64,000 bases of DNA, taken from the NCBI RefSeq assembly GCF_000328475.2, contig NC_026482.1:62001-126000 (forward strand), given 5' to 3'. Every line of letters starts with the position of its first letter. The stretch's first letter is position 1. The DNA comes from Mycosarcoma maydis (taxonomy: Eukaryota > Basidiomycota > Ustilaginomycetes > Ustilaginales). The position numbers and the translations under genes are program-made. Shown here in pieces: positions 19,006 to 28,662 of the stretch. The notes under the pieces were generated by a model that did not search any database, was not told the DNA's origin, and worked only from the letters and a program-made list of their open reading frames with translations.

Positions 19006-21246
19006 CTAGAAGCAGGCGGAGACCTGTGGCATGGCTTCGACCGAAACGCCCTGCGAGGATTGTCGCGTCAATGCCGAGAGCTCGTGACGGAGCTTGCGGT
19101 TAGTGTTGTGCAGCCTTTGCATTTCAATGAGCCACGATCCACTGTGAAAGCCCGTGAGCTCGGAAAACACCGTATTGGCCGCATCGTTGGCCGTCATCAC
19201 AGGCACAGACGTACCGTTAGCCTGCGTCGCCGATCCAGTGAGCGAGCCGCTCCCCGTCTGCTGCTCTTGACGGTGCAGTTGTTGCGATGACGTGTACTGC
19301 GCCTCCCTACGCCCAAATTCCTTGCGCTTGGTAGGAACGCTTGAAGATGGCGAAGGACTATTTTGTGCGCAATCAGTTGCGCTCACAGCCCCGGGTCTCT
19401 GCTGAACGTGAACAAACGACACCGAATTCGATCGACCGTTGGACGTCCACGGGTAGACAGTCAGCTTGACCGGAGCGTTCTGGCCCGAAGCGCTACTTTC
19501 GTAGTGATCCTGCACAGAGATGCATCGACCACTGCGCAGAGCGTCCAAGAGGTCCGACGAACTTGTGACCATCGGCAAGTCGCGAACGTGGCGGCCGAGC
19601 AGGTTGATATCCTCTATGCCCAAGATCTTCTGAATGGGACCCGTGGAGCCCAGAAAGATGCCGTTGTGAGAAATCTTGAGCCAGGCCGATAGCTCGGTGG
19701 TCAAGAGGTCCTGACGTACGTCGGTCCACGGCAGCATGGGAACAGGGTGAGGACGGCCGGAGCAAACGACGACTTTGCGATGCTTGGGAGGATCCACCGA
19801 CACACGACCGGTGGTCTCGATCAGGCTAAAGGTACCGTTCTTGCATGACATGCGCATGATGAGGTCAACGCGACGATGAGCCTTGACAGCGGTCGAGTTG
19901 TATGCGTCAGGGTCTTGCTCATCGCCCGATGGCAAGGTAATGGCTTCCTTGAGTTCGCGCGAAAAGGGACCAATGTCGGCAGGGTGGCAAAAGTCGACAA
20001 GAGGTCGGCCAATGATTTCTTCGGGGTGGAAACCCAGAATACGTTTAACTGAGGGCGAAATGTAGAGGACAGTGCCCTTGAGCGAGAGCACAAAGACAAG
20101 ATCATGCGAGTGCGCAATGACAGCATCCATCCAGGAATCCGCATCATCAATAGAGGCAGGCATGTTAGCGTCTTGGAAAGCCAATTCATCGACACCGCTG
20201 ATGGAGCCGCGGTGAGGTCGACGATGATTGGGCGTAAGCGGCGTTTTGGGCACTTCGGGCGAAGAGTCTAGGTGTGGCAACGAAGGATCCGGAGCCGAGT
20301 TCAGACGTCGACGGTTCTTGATGGGAGAGGGCGGTGGGTGCTCCGACCCCATGCTTGTTGCATATATACTTGGCGGAGACCTGGCCATGAGGCTGAGACG
20401 GCGTCGTTGCTGGATGGTGAGACCGTTGTTGTGAGTGCGAGCAGCGATATGCGCGGATGCATCGGGTCGGCCAATGGCATCAGCGCTGAGAACCGAGCGA
20501 CTGAGGCTAGAGGCAAGCGAACGTGGGCCCGAGTGGCCCGCATTCAGAATGTTGCTGTCCTTGACGAGATCGGCGAGATGAGCAGCATGACCCGAGGCAA
20601 TGTTGGTGTGGTAACCAGTGAGGGTAGTGTTAGGGAGTAGAGGCGAAGGCTGCGAAACAAAGCTAGCGGGACTAAGCTGGGGAGTGGCACCAACATTCTT
20701 GGCTGCAGCATCGATAATTTCCATCATGTCGTTGACGCGCATGGAGCTATCAGGAATGGCTCCGAAAGGGTGAAATACATCGCCCCGCAAGCTTCCAGCA
20801 TCGGATGGAGTTTGGATACTTGCATGTGACAAACTCGGAAGCATTGAATCGGACAGCATCGCGTACGTGCTATCGAAATGCTCGGCGGATGAAGGGATGT
20901 TGGCAGCGAAGTTCAAAGGAGGGGGCCAAGCATTGCTCGACTTTGTAAAGAAATCGGTATGGTACTGGCTCGAAACGCTGGGCGATACACCAAGAAGCCC
21001 CGAGGGTGAGCAGGTGTAGTTGGAAGCATCAGAGCCGCTAAGCGATCGTGAGACTGTGTCAGGCCAGGCAGCAGCAAAAGCTCCGGGATCCATTGTGTCG
21101 TCACCATTGTTGTTATTGGTAACGCTGCAAGTGTTGGTGTTATCGGCAGGGGTGTTGAAAAGCGAGTTCATCATCTTGTCGGTGTCGACAAGATCCAGAG
21201 GATTGATGTCAGACCAGTTTGAGTGCATGGCAGGAACGGACGGCAT
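19006..21246 (-). CDS. White-Collar-1-like PAS protein without LOV motif or zinc finger
   Basis: 746 aa; ATG at 21246 is preceded directly by an in-frame TAA. The first 360 residues are disordered (Asn/Ser/Pro-rich). A clear PAS domain spans about 370-480 (HSHDLVFVLSLKGTVLYISP, ending in CHPADIGPFSREL and a VCSGRPHPVP strand). A second, weaker PAS-like region lies at about 509-610 (LKISHNGIFLGSTGPIQKIL). A short coiled coil sits near 699-725. Order and motifs resemble PAS-B and PAS-C of fungal WC-1. I find no flavin-binding GxNCRFLQ motif and no GATA-type Cys finger, so direct blue-light sensing and direct DNA binding by this chain are unlikely. It may dimerise with another White Collar or PAS factor. 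A 2.5-kb spacer lies upstream. Confidence 0.75.
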   Translation of the reverse strand: MPSVPAMHSNWSDINPLDLVDTDKMMNSLFNTPADNTNTCSVTNNNNGDDTMDPGAFAAAWPDTVSRSLSGSDASNYTCSPSGLLGVSPSVSSQYHTDFFTKSSNAWPPPLNFAANIPSSAEHFDSTYAMLSDSMLPSLSHASIQTPSDAGSLRGDVFHPFGAIPDSSMRVNDMMEIIDAAAKNVGATPQLSPASFVSQPSPLLPNTTLTGYHTNIASGHAAHLADLVKDSNILNAGHSGPRSLASSLSRSVLSADAIGRPDASAHIAARTHNNGLTIQQRRRLSLMARSPPSIYATSMGSEHPPPSPIKNRRRLNSAPDPSLPHLDSSPEVPKTPLTPNHRRPHRGSISGVDELAFQDANMPASIDDADSWMDAVIAHSHDLVFVLSLKGTVLYISPSVKRILGFHPEEIIGRPLVDFCHPADIGPFSRELKEAITLPSGDEQDPDAYNSTAVKAHRRVDLIMRMSCKNGTFSLIETTGRVSVDPPKHRKVVVCSGRPHPVPMLPWTDVRQDLLTTELSAWLKISHNGIFLGSTGPIQKILGIEDINLLGRHVRDLPMVTSSSDLLDALRSGRCISVQDHYESSASGQNAPVKLTVYPWTSNGRSNSVSFVHVQQRPGAVSATDCAQNSPSPSSSVPTKRKEFGRREAQYTSSQQLHRQEQQTGSGSLTGSATQANGTSVPVMTANDAANTVFSELTGFHSGSWLIEMQRLHNTNRKLRHELSALTRQSSQGVSVEAMPQVSACF

Positions 21247-23725
21247 TTATTGATCTTGCAAGCGAGGATGACGATATGGTGTCTTGGTGTTCGAGGCGAT
21301 ACGGCAATGCCAAGAGTGAGCAAAAGGAGCTGGCTGAATTGGTGCGTTGCAGAATGGTGCAATAAAAAAGACGCAATCAGGAGGCAAAAGGAGCCAGGTG
21401 AAAGCGAAATCTGCCTGAAAGGAGGCGGCTTGTCCAGTCGAGATAATGTCTAAAAAGAAGCGTAGTGAGCTGAGCGCGGATTAGAAGTAGTAAAGGCGGA
21501 TGAAGGTTGTCCTCTATTTCTAAAAGACCGCTAGTTGGCGCTGTGTTGATGACGTATCGAGGCAAGCTATGACTTTACGATCATCAGAACCAGGTGTGCG
21601 GATGAGCAATGATGACACTGGGGTGTACGCAACGTACAACGGCAAAGTTGTCGAGAAGGGTCGACGCTGTCAATGGACGTAGAAAGGGTCTGAATAGAGA
21701 CCACTGAATTGGCGTGAAAAGGTCTGAATGGAGACCAGATGTGTGTGCGAGATGAGTTGATGGTGGGGAAGACGGAAGGAGAGCCAAGTCGAGTGTGGTG
21801 TTGATAATCGCGAATATCTCGGAGGCCAGTCACGGGTGCTGTCGAGATACTGTGACTGTAGGCAGCAGACGGCAGACGGCAGACGGCAGTCGCGGTTGTC
21901 ACAGCGCGAAGAGCAAAGGGTGTGCGTGCGCCCAACCTTGCCACCGTGAACGGGTTTTTGTTGAATGCGCATGTTCAGGTGAGCCAAGACACCGCAGCTG
22001 CTTTGCCAAAGCGAGCAAAACGGCTACAAGCCGGGGAAAGCTCCGGACGGCAGTCTACCTGTCACGTCGGAGAACGGAAGCAGACTCATGATTTGGCGAC
22101 TGCAAGATTTCGAGGCACAATGGTGCAGACAGGGTCCGAGGGTCTGAAGGGTCGGAAGGGTCTGAGGGGTCTGAGGGGTCTGAGGGGTCTGAGGGGTCTG
22201 GGGGGTCTGAGCGTTTGGCGCGAGTGGCAAATTGGAAAATTTTCGATGCATTCACAATTCACGATTGTTTCAATCATATCACAATCACGAATTTCACGAA
22301 TCACAGAACGTTGCTGCGGCTAGACCGTGCGCGTTTGCGTGTTGGGGTTCCAGAAGTCTAGGCAACGTACTGTAAGAGTGTCCATGGTAAAATCACGGAT
22401 ATGAACCAATTATGAATCAAGAATCGATTTCAGGCGCGGTCGCAGAGCCAAGCACAGACAATCACGAGATCATGGGTGACTGAAAAATAGAAGCAATCAC
22501 GGCAAAGCGCGCGCGCGCGCCACACTCACAACTCTCACACTCGACCGTTTACCTACGTGCTATCACGACTTGCGCCGTGCCAGTCAAAGAAGCCGGAATG
22601 TGAGCGTGGGTAACGAGCCGCTCGCTTGCTACACGTTTTGGCCTTAGAACTGTCGCCTCTGAAGCGATACGCGCTTGGCGACGTGCGAGTAGGCGCGAGA
22701 TGTAAACTTTAGCCCTCGAAACTGCTCGTGGCTTGGGTTCCAAAATATTTTGACTGAGTGAAATAAAGTATCCACAAATCCATCACCGAATAGTGAATAC
22801 GCACGACTCAGACTCTCGTGACTATCTCACTCACACATGACTACTCAATTGCCGTTGTGAGTCCATCAACAGCGAGAGTCGTGAGTTAAGCCATCCTTGT
22901 TTCTCAACTTGGCGTGGATGCGCAGCTTGAGGAGGAGACATTCAAGCGTTCCGCTGTCGTATACGTCACCTTGGCATGCCGTCGCCTTTCTGACATCAGA
23001 ACTGAGCTTTTACCGCACCCTACGATGCAGGGTTCAGATGATCCGAGTCGTGAGTTGCTCACTGCAAGACACTCACGAATCCTATGCGGCTGGTTGTGTA
23101 GCAACTCTTTCGGTGCAGCGGTTTGCATCAAGTCGTGAGCCTGTTCAGACTGGCCATACGTGCGTCTTCTCCGACACGTTTGGGTGTGAGAGATGTGCAA
23201 AGTTTCAGCACTCACAGATTCAAATTCACGACTATGCTTTACAGTCACGAGTGTATGTCAAGACTCGGTGCACGGTGCAGAGTGACGCATCTCGGCCGTT
23301 ACCTCAAGAGGTTGTAAACGTTGGAAAATTGTGCATATAACGTTAGAAGGCATGGCGTGAAGTGATGATTTGTGGTGACTCGGGTTCTATATGGACAATC
23401 TTCGAACGCACTGTATTTGCGACACAATCCGCGGTTGAGCCGACGCTGGCTGAGCTTCCGTCGGGTACTCACCACACATGAACACTGTTTTTCGCCACTC
23501 CACTCGTGCTATCATTCAGTGGCGTCAGCGGCCAACCTGATTAGCCGATCACAGCTTGGTCAATGACAGCCGCAACAAAGGCCTGTCAGCTGCTCAAAGA
23601 ACACCTTCGTTCTCACTATAACAAGCTCGTCATGAGGCAACTGTTATGAGGTTAATGTAGGTAGCGCACAACACATATCGAATTGTCCTCGTGTGTGGAA
23701 AAAGGCGACAAGGGCCAACCTGGAA
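21247..23725. other. Long upstream region of the PAS gene
   Basis: 2.5 kb between the start of the PAS gene and the 3' end of SCC3. It contains CAGACGG-type short repeats (about 21861-21890), a 10-bp minisatellite (22132-22211), a GC dinucleotide run (22508-22521) and degenerate ATTCACG copies at 22250-22305, 22800-22890 and 23210-23250. Open frames here are short, mostly lack ATG starts and read through the repeats. I see no convincing gene. Confidence 0.55.
22132..22211. repeat. 10-bp minisatellite (GGGTCTGAGG)n
   Basis: About eight tandem units. The first three are degenerate (GGGTCCGA, GGGTCTGAA, GGGTCGGAA), then four are near-perfect GGGTCTGAGG, then degraded ones. It is G-rich on the plus strand and non-coding, within the upstream region of the PAS gene. 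Confidence 0.9.
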
Positions 23726-26700
23726 TCACACTTTCCTACGCTTGCTAGTGGGCACCCTCGCCACGCCCTCGTCCTCGCCCTCGTCCTCGTCCAGTTTCAG
23801 TGAACTAGCTTCGGAAGCAGGCATCTCGACGTCCAGCTCGGAAGGTGCGTCACTACCAGGCGCGACAATGCTCACGTGTTCCTCCTCCTCCTCCTCGTTC
23901 ACCACCTGCTCTTCCTCACTTCCATCGGTACGGTCGCGCTTCTGACTCGTTCTCTCACGCGTGGGCAGCACACGATCGCCCCGAGCAGGCAACCCATCGT
24001 CGTCCTCTGACAGCTCACCACCGCTGTCCGACACTTCCGGCGACTTGCGGCTCGGTACCACCTTTGCCGGCGCAAACAGCGTGCTTTTGGCCGCGATTTT
24101 GAGCAATCTCTTTTCGTACGACCGGTGAGCATCCCATGCCTTGGCAGTCGGCGCGATTTGCACGTTGGCAGCGCGATACGCTCGATCCATCGCGCTCTTG
24201 ATCTTCACTGCGTCCGTAGGGCTCGCAGTGAGCAGCAGGTTCGCCATGCCTTTGTAAAGCGCAGGCATCCGCTGGCGTACCTTTTTGTTGCCCTGGCGTT
24301 CGGCTGCGGCCGCTTTTTGCGCAATGTGCTCGCTTGCACGGCTGTGCAGCGAAATCAGGCAGCGTGCGTCGATCTTGCGCAGCGCGGTGAACCCTGCTCC
24401 ACGCACCACAAGCGCATTTGCAAGCTGTCGAGATAACGAGATGAAACGCGCTTCAGCAGCAGAGTCGCCTGAGTCGAGGTACAGCTCAAACGCTTCCCGC
24501 AGTGAATCCCAGATGCAACTCTCGACGATCACGGCTCGGTTGTAGCCACCAAAAATGGCCTCTTCCTTGAGCACCTCCACCAATGCCTTGCAGCACGAAT
24601 CGTAGATCGCTCCCAGCCGTCCAAACTGGATCAGCACCACCGTCGAATACTTGGCATCGATCACACCGACGCGAATGGCAGATGCAAAGGTGCTGATCAA
24701 CGAGCAGAATGTGTGCTCCGCTTCGAGTTGTGCTTGATTGGGGCGCTCCAATCCTGCTGCAGCAGCCGATCCGTTCGGCGCCGCTCCTTTCGATGATGGT
24801 TTTTTCGATTTCTTGCTCTTGCTTGCGCCTCGACTACGCGAAGCCTTGGGTGTCGCCTCGGCATCCTCTTCGTTATCTTCGGTCTCATCTTCTTGCTCGC
24901 CATCGTCTCCATCGCTGTCTTCTTCCTCGTCAGAATCGCCTTGTGTCGCATTGTTTAGCACGCCGGACTTTTCGATGTAGCGCTCAATCTCGGCTTCAAT
25001 AAACTGAGTGCAGTGCTGCTGCACTTCAGCATTGCATGTGAGAGCCAACAGAGATGGAAGAAGGGGACCAGAACGATGCTGTGCGACGTCTTCTTCTGCG
25101 GCTGCCATGGGCGAATCGTCGCCTGTCTTCACCGCAGCTGCAGGTGCTTGCTTAGGAATGGCGGCGTAGAGCATGTGGATCGTCGCCAGCTTTTCAAACG
25201 CAACGCGTTGAACGCCCACGCATGCTTGCGACTGGGTGCTAGCAACAAATTCCTCAAACAAGCTGAGCGCCGTCGTGCGCTTAGCCAGCAACGCTTCTGC
25301 CAATGCCGCTTGCGTTCCGGCTTCGGGCATGATCACCTGTCGCGTCTTCCACATGATATGAAGTGCCAGCACCGCCATGGCGTCACGGACCAAGCCATCT
25401 TCCTCGTTATAAGCCAAGCGACCGCGTCCAGCAATACCAAGCACGATCTCCCAGCCACTAGTGGCCTGGCCATTTTCATCGTCCTCGAGTGCATCGCTGG
25501 TGTTGATCACCTGACTCACCAAATGTAGGCGGAGCATGTTAGCGGCTAGCAAGTGAACTTCGTCCTCACTGAAACCGGCCGTCTCAACATCGCGGTCACT
25601 GACGGTCTCTCGAAGCGAAGAGACCAGCCCCTCTTCCAGCGCTGACAGCTTCGTACTGTTGATTGCGGACTGGGATGTTGTGGCAACCATCTTCTGCAAA
25701 GTCTGTACGCCATGCTTGAGAACGAGCGGCTCGACGTGACGCTGAATCTGGTTGGACACGTCGTCCCAGAGCGCCTCAAAGGCGGCTGTCTCTTGAAGTT
25801 CGGTGTACATCTCGAGATCCATGACTTGTGGAAGCAGCAAAAGATCGGCAATTCGTGGCGCATCGGTGCGATACTTGGCAAGAAGCTTAGGCAGAGCCAC
25901 GATCATAGCGCGTGTGACCTCCTCCTTCGTATTGTCCTCGTCATCGTCGATAAGCTCAGCGCTGGCGTACGTCTTTCGGAGGATAGCCACCAGCGCTTCC
26001 ACCAATACGGCTTCCTCTTCCGGTTCAAGGCGGTATACGGCGGGAGCGGCGTTTTCGGTAGCGACACTGCCTTTGCTGCGACCCGCTGCGGATTTGCTCG
26101 AGTGGTCGAGCAAAAGCAGATCGATGAGCGGCTTCCAGTGCTGCAAGTCGTCGACTGCATCCCATAAGGCCTCGACTGCCATGCCGACGCGACCGTCCTT
26201 GGCGCCGTCGATCACGACGCTAAGCTCGTCAGATCCGTTGCGCTCGGCAGTGCTTGTAGAGGTGGCAGACTCTTGAGCGTCAAGACGATGACCATACTTG
26301 ACAAGAAGCTCGGCGAGACACTTGAAGCGAAGCTTGGCCTGCTCCTGCTGCTGCTCTTCAGCATGCTTCCCCTTCTTCTTGGACGCCACCGAAAGACTCC
26401 CAAGCTCGCTGGCGCCTTGGCTGACCATCTCGTCGAGAATGTTGGCGAGGAAGCTGGCGACAGCGTTGCGGATGCGAGGCTCGACGTCAAAAATATGTGT
26501 TGCCAGCAAGTCGCGCTGCTCATCTTCGAGGAGGTCGTGTTTGTCGATCGTGACCAGCACGTTGATGGTCGCAATACGGACGCCCAACTCGACGTCGCTC
26601 GTGGCCATCTGCACAAGGCGACCCTTGAAGAGCTCGGTAAACGTGCGGATAGGGTTGACAAAGTTGTCGCGGGTATAGAGGCCAGTCATGGCATGCACAG

Positions 26701-27970
26701 CAGCCATGCGTACATTTGCATCGACATCGGACAGCACCCAGCCAATGTAACGAAAGTAGGAGCTCTGTAGGTATTGAGTAGGACTTTTCTTCATCCATGA
26801 GCCGAGCGTTTCGACGCATTCGGAGCGGATGCCAGCATCAAAATCGCGGAAACGGTGGACAAAGACCGAGTTGATGACTTCGTTGATGTATTCTTCGAGA
26901 CGCGCCTTGAGCTTTCGCGATTCGAGCACTTTGCTTTCGAGATCCTTGAGTCGACTTTTGTCAGTGCGTGCCTTTTTCTTCTCAGCATCGCGCTGCTTTG
27001 TGGCGGTGGAGAGGTCCTTGGTGGCTTGTGTACTGACTTCATTGAGCGCTGAGACGGTCCAGAGAGCAACGACGGTAGCCGTGTGACGGAAAGAACGCAG
27101 CGAAGAGGAAGACATGGCCGAGACCCATGCCTGGAAGGGCTCCATGAAGCCGTCGGCAGTCAGGACCTCGGCTTCGTAGGCGCTCATTACCAAGCGGTGG
27201 AGGAACTCGTTGAGCGATTTTCGGAACGACTTGAAGGATTTGCTCCTGGAGACAATTGGATAGGAAGGAATGGGTTGCTTCTTGAAAGCTTCCTGGAGCT
27301 CCTCAAGGGTGTCGACTACGTTGTCAATGTCGATGACCTGGTTTTCGTCCACGCTTCCATTGCAACCGCAGGCACGAATGACAAAGTTGACGAGCTGCGC
27401 CAAAGCGCGTCCCTCGTGATCTGAAAAGGAGACGACCCAGTCCTCGGCGGTGGATTGTAGCGCCGAATTGGGATCCTTGACGGCATTGAAGATGTCGTTG
27501 TCTTCGTTGATGGGGAGTTCGTCTCTGCTGGCAGCTGTACGGGATTTTGCGCCAGAAGGCGTCGCTGTGGCGGTTCCGGCCCTTGGTCGAGAGGAACCGG
27601 AACGCTTGGCGGTGGTGGTGGCGGAGCGCGGCGTTTTCGTGGCGAGGTTCCTGCTGGCGCCTGCTGCCTTCCTAGCGCGCGGTGTCGCGGTTGGTTTTTT
27701 GGCCTTGGAAGTGCTAGCGACCGAGCCTCGGGGCGCTTTCTTCTTTTGACGGGAGCCAAAGTCGCCGTCGTTGTCGTCATCCTCGTCTGGCATCTCCTCG
27801 TCTGACTCTGATTCATCCTCGCTGGAGTCACCGCCCTCGCCTTCTGAGGAAAGCTCGGTCAACGATCCGTCAGAGTCATCTACGTGGTTGAATGCGGTGG
27901 CAGAGGGTGTGGAGTCGACAGCACGGCTGCCACCTGACGAGTTGGCATTTCGTGATGTGGTGCGCGCCAT
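23726..27970 (-). CDS. SCC3: Cohesin subunit SCC3/STAG (SA/Psc3 family)
   Basis: 1414 aa, single exon, ATG at 27970. A charged, disordered N-terminus with basic Ala/Lys/Arg repeats (about 85-150) leads into the STAG domain (about 185-310, with YPIVSRSKSFKSFRKSL). A coiled stretch and the stromalin conservative domain follow at about 365-455 (FRDFDAGIRSECVETLGSWM, then LSDVDANVRMAAVHAM). HEAT-like helices continue to about residue 1300, broken by an acidic insertion with a Lys/Ser block near 1005-1065. The C-terminus is acidic and ends in a basic KRRKV that could serve nuclear import. The protein binds the Scc1/Rad21 kleisin and supports cohesin loading and sister-chromatid cohesion in the nucleus. 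Length is in the range of fungal homologues. Confidence 0.95.
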   Translation of the reverse strand: MARTTSRNANSSGGSRAVDSTPSATAFNHVDDSDGSLTELSSEGEGGDSSEDESESDEEMPDEDDDNDGDFGSRQKKKAPRGSVASTSKAKKPTATPRARKAAGASRNLATKTPRSATTTAKRSGSSRPRAGTATATPSGAKSRTAASRDELPINEDNDIFNAVKDPNSALQSTAEDWVVSFSDHEGRALAQLVNFVIRACGCNGSVDENQVIDIDNVVDTLEELQEAFKKQPIPSYPIVSRSKSFKSFRKSLNEFLHRLVMSAYEAEVLTADGFMEPFQAWVSAMSSSSLRSFRHTATVVALWTVSALNEVSTQATKDLSTATKQRDAEKKKARTDKSRLKDLESKVLESRKLKARLEEYINEVINSVFVHRFRDFDAGIRSECVETLGSWMKKSPTQYLQSSYFRYIGWVLSDVDANVRMAAVHAMTGLYTRDNFVNPIRTFTELFKGRLVQMATSDVELGVRIATINVLVTIDKHDLLEDEQRDLLATHIFDVEPRIRNAVASFLANILDEMVSQGASELGSLSVASKKKGKHAEEQQQEQAKLRFKCLAELLVKYGHRLDAQESATSTSTAERNGSDELSVVIDGAKDGRVGMAVEALWDAVDDLQHWKPLIDLLLLDHSSKSAAGRSKGSVATENAAPAVYRLEPEEEAVLVEALVAILRKTYASAELIDDDEDNTKEEVTRAMIVALPKLLAKYRTDAPRIADLLLLPQVMDLEMYTELQETAAFEALWDDVSNQIQRHVEPLVLKHGVQTLQKMVATTSQSAINSTKLSALEEGLVSSLRETVSDRDVETAGFSEDEVHLLAANMLRLHLVSQVINTSDALEDDENGQATSGWEIVLGIAGRGRLAYNEEDGLVRDAMAVLALHIMWKTRQVIMPEAGTQAALAEALLAKRTTALSLFEEFVASTQSQACVGVQRVAFEKLATIHMLYAAIPKQAPAAAVKTGDDSPMAAAEEDVAQHRSGPLLPSLLALTCNAEVQQHCTQFIEAEIERYIEKSGVLNNATQGDSDEEEDSDGDDGEQEDETEDNEEDAEATPKASRSRGASKSKKSKKPSSKGAAPNGSAAAAGLERPNQAQLEAEHTFCSLISTFASAIRVGVIDAKYSTVVLIQFGRLGAIYDSCCKALVEVLKEEAIFGGYNRAVIVESCIWDSLREAFELYLDSGDSAAEARFISLSRQLANALVVRGAGFTALRKIDARCLISLHSRASEHIAQKAAAAERQGNKKVRQRMPALYKGMANLLLTASPTDAVKIKSAMDRAYRAANVQIAPTAKAWDAHRSYEKRLLKIAAKSTLFAPAKVVPSRKSPEVSDSGGELSEDDDGLPARGDRVLPTRERTSQKRDRTDGSEEEQVVNEEEEEEHVSIVAPGSDAPSELDVEMPASEASSLKLDEDEGEDEGVARVPTSKRRKV

Positions 27971-28174
27971 GGTAGCAGATGATCGAATGCCACCCGGATG
28001 TCAGGTGTGGAATGGGCCGGGAGCGGAGCCGTCCTGGGGGAGACGCGTGTGCGCAAAGCTCTCAAGGGAAACAAATAGGGTTCTGGGGATGGAGTGCCGG
28101 TCGTTGCGGTGTGCCGAGGGCAGGGTATTGGGCAATACGCCTTGTCGATGTTCGTCGTTGGATCAAAACGTGGG

Positions 28175-28230
28175 GGTCAACGAGACAAGGTCAACGAGAC
28201 AAGGTCAACGAGACAAGGTCAACGAGACAA
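28175..28230. repeat. 14-bp tandem repeat, 4 perfect copies
   Basis: Unit GGTCAACGAGACAA repeated at 28175, 28189, 28203 and 28217 without mismatch. It lies about 200 bp upstream of the SCC3 start and is non-coding. Confidence 0.95.
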
Positions 28231-28336
28231 GATTGATGATGATGAGCACGAGGATGATGATCGATCGCCTGACGGATTCGTCGAGCTGAGCAATCAAGCT
28301 GAGCCTGGCGCTGAGATGCGCGTGAGCTGTGCTGAA

Positions 28337-28420
28337 TCGTGAATGTCTGTCTCTCTTACACGCGAGAGCGCAGATTCGTGATTGTGATTGATTCACGACT
28401 CACGAGTCGTGACTGTGACT
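28337..28420. repeat. Degenerate ATTCGTG/ACTCACG heptamer cluster
   Basis: Interrupted copies in both orientations (GAATCGTGAATG, GATTCGTGATTGTGATTG, ATTCACGACTCACGAGTCGTGA). The last segment is palindromic around CACGAGTCGTG. It lies in the divergent promoter of SCC3 and the DHHC gene. Confidence 0.7.
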
Positions 28421-28662
28421 TTAAGAGAGGACGCGCCAAAATTCTTCGAACTTGAAAGTCGTGAGTTGCTCATGCAGACACTCAGTTGGTGAAAGTGCCA
28501 TTTCTAAGCTCTCTTCGCGTCGCGCTCGCGTCTCAGCCATTTTCTTCGTCCAACACTCACGACTCACTCACGACTCGAGACACATCAGATCGGGGTTTTC
28601 TGGATTAAACTGGATCGGCTCCACTTGTTCAGCGAATCACGAAAATCTGTGAATCCTGATGG

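Larger units (their letters stand above)
27971..28662. other. Divergent promoter region SCC3 / DHHC gene
   Basis: 692 bp between two divergent starts. It holds four tandem copies of a 14-bp unit (28175-28230), a GATGAT-rich stretch, and a dense cluster of ATTCGTG/ACTCACG heptamers at 28337-28420 and 28556-28580. No gene seen. Confidence 0.6.

Noticed and set aside
22897..23340. 147-codon plus-strand frame in the PAS upstream region
   Set aside because: It reads through heptamer copies, its Cys/Ser/Arg composition looks random, and no splice or family signal is present.
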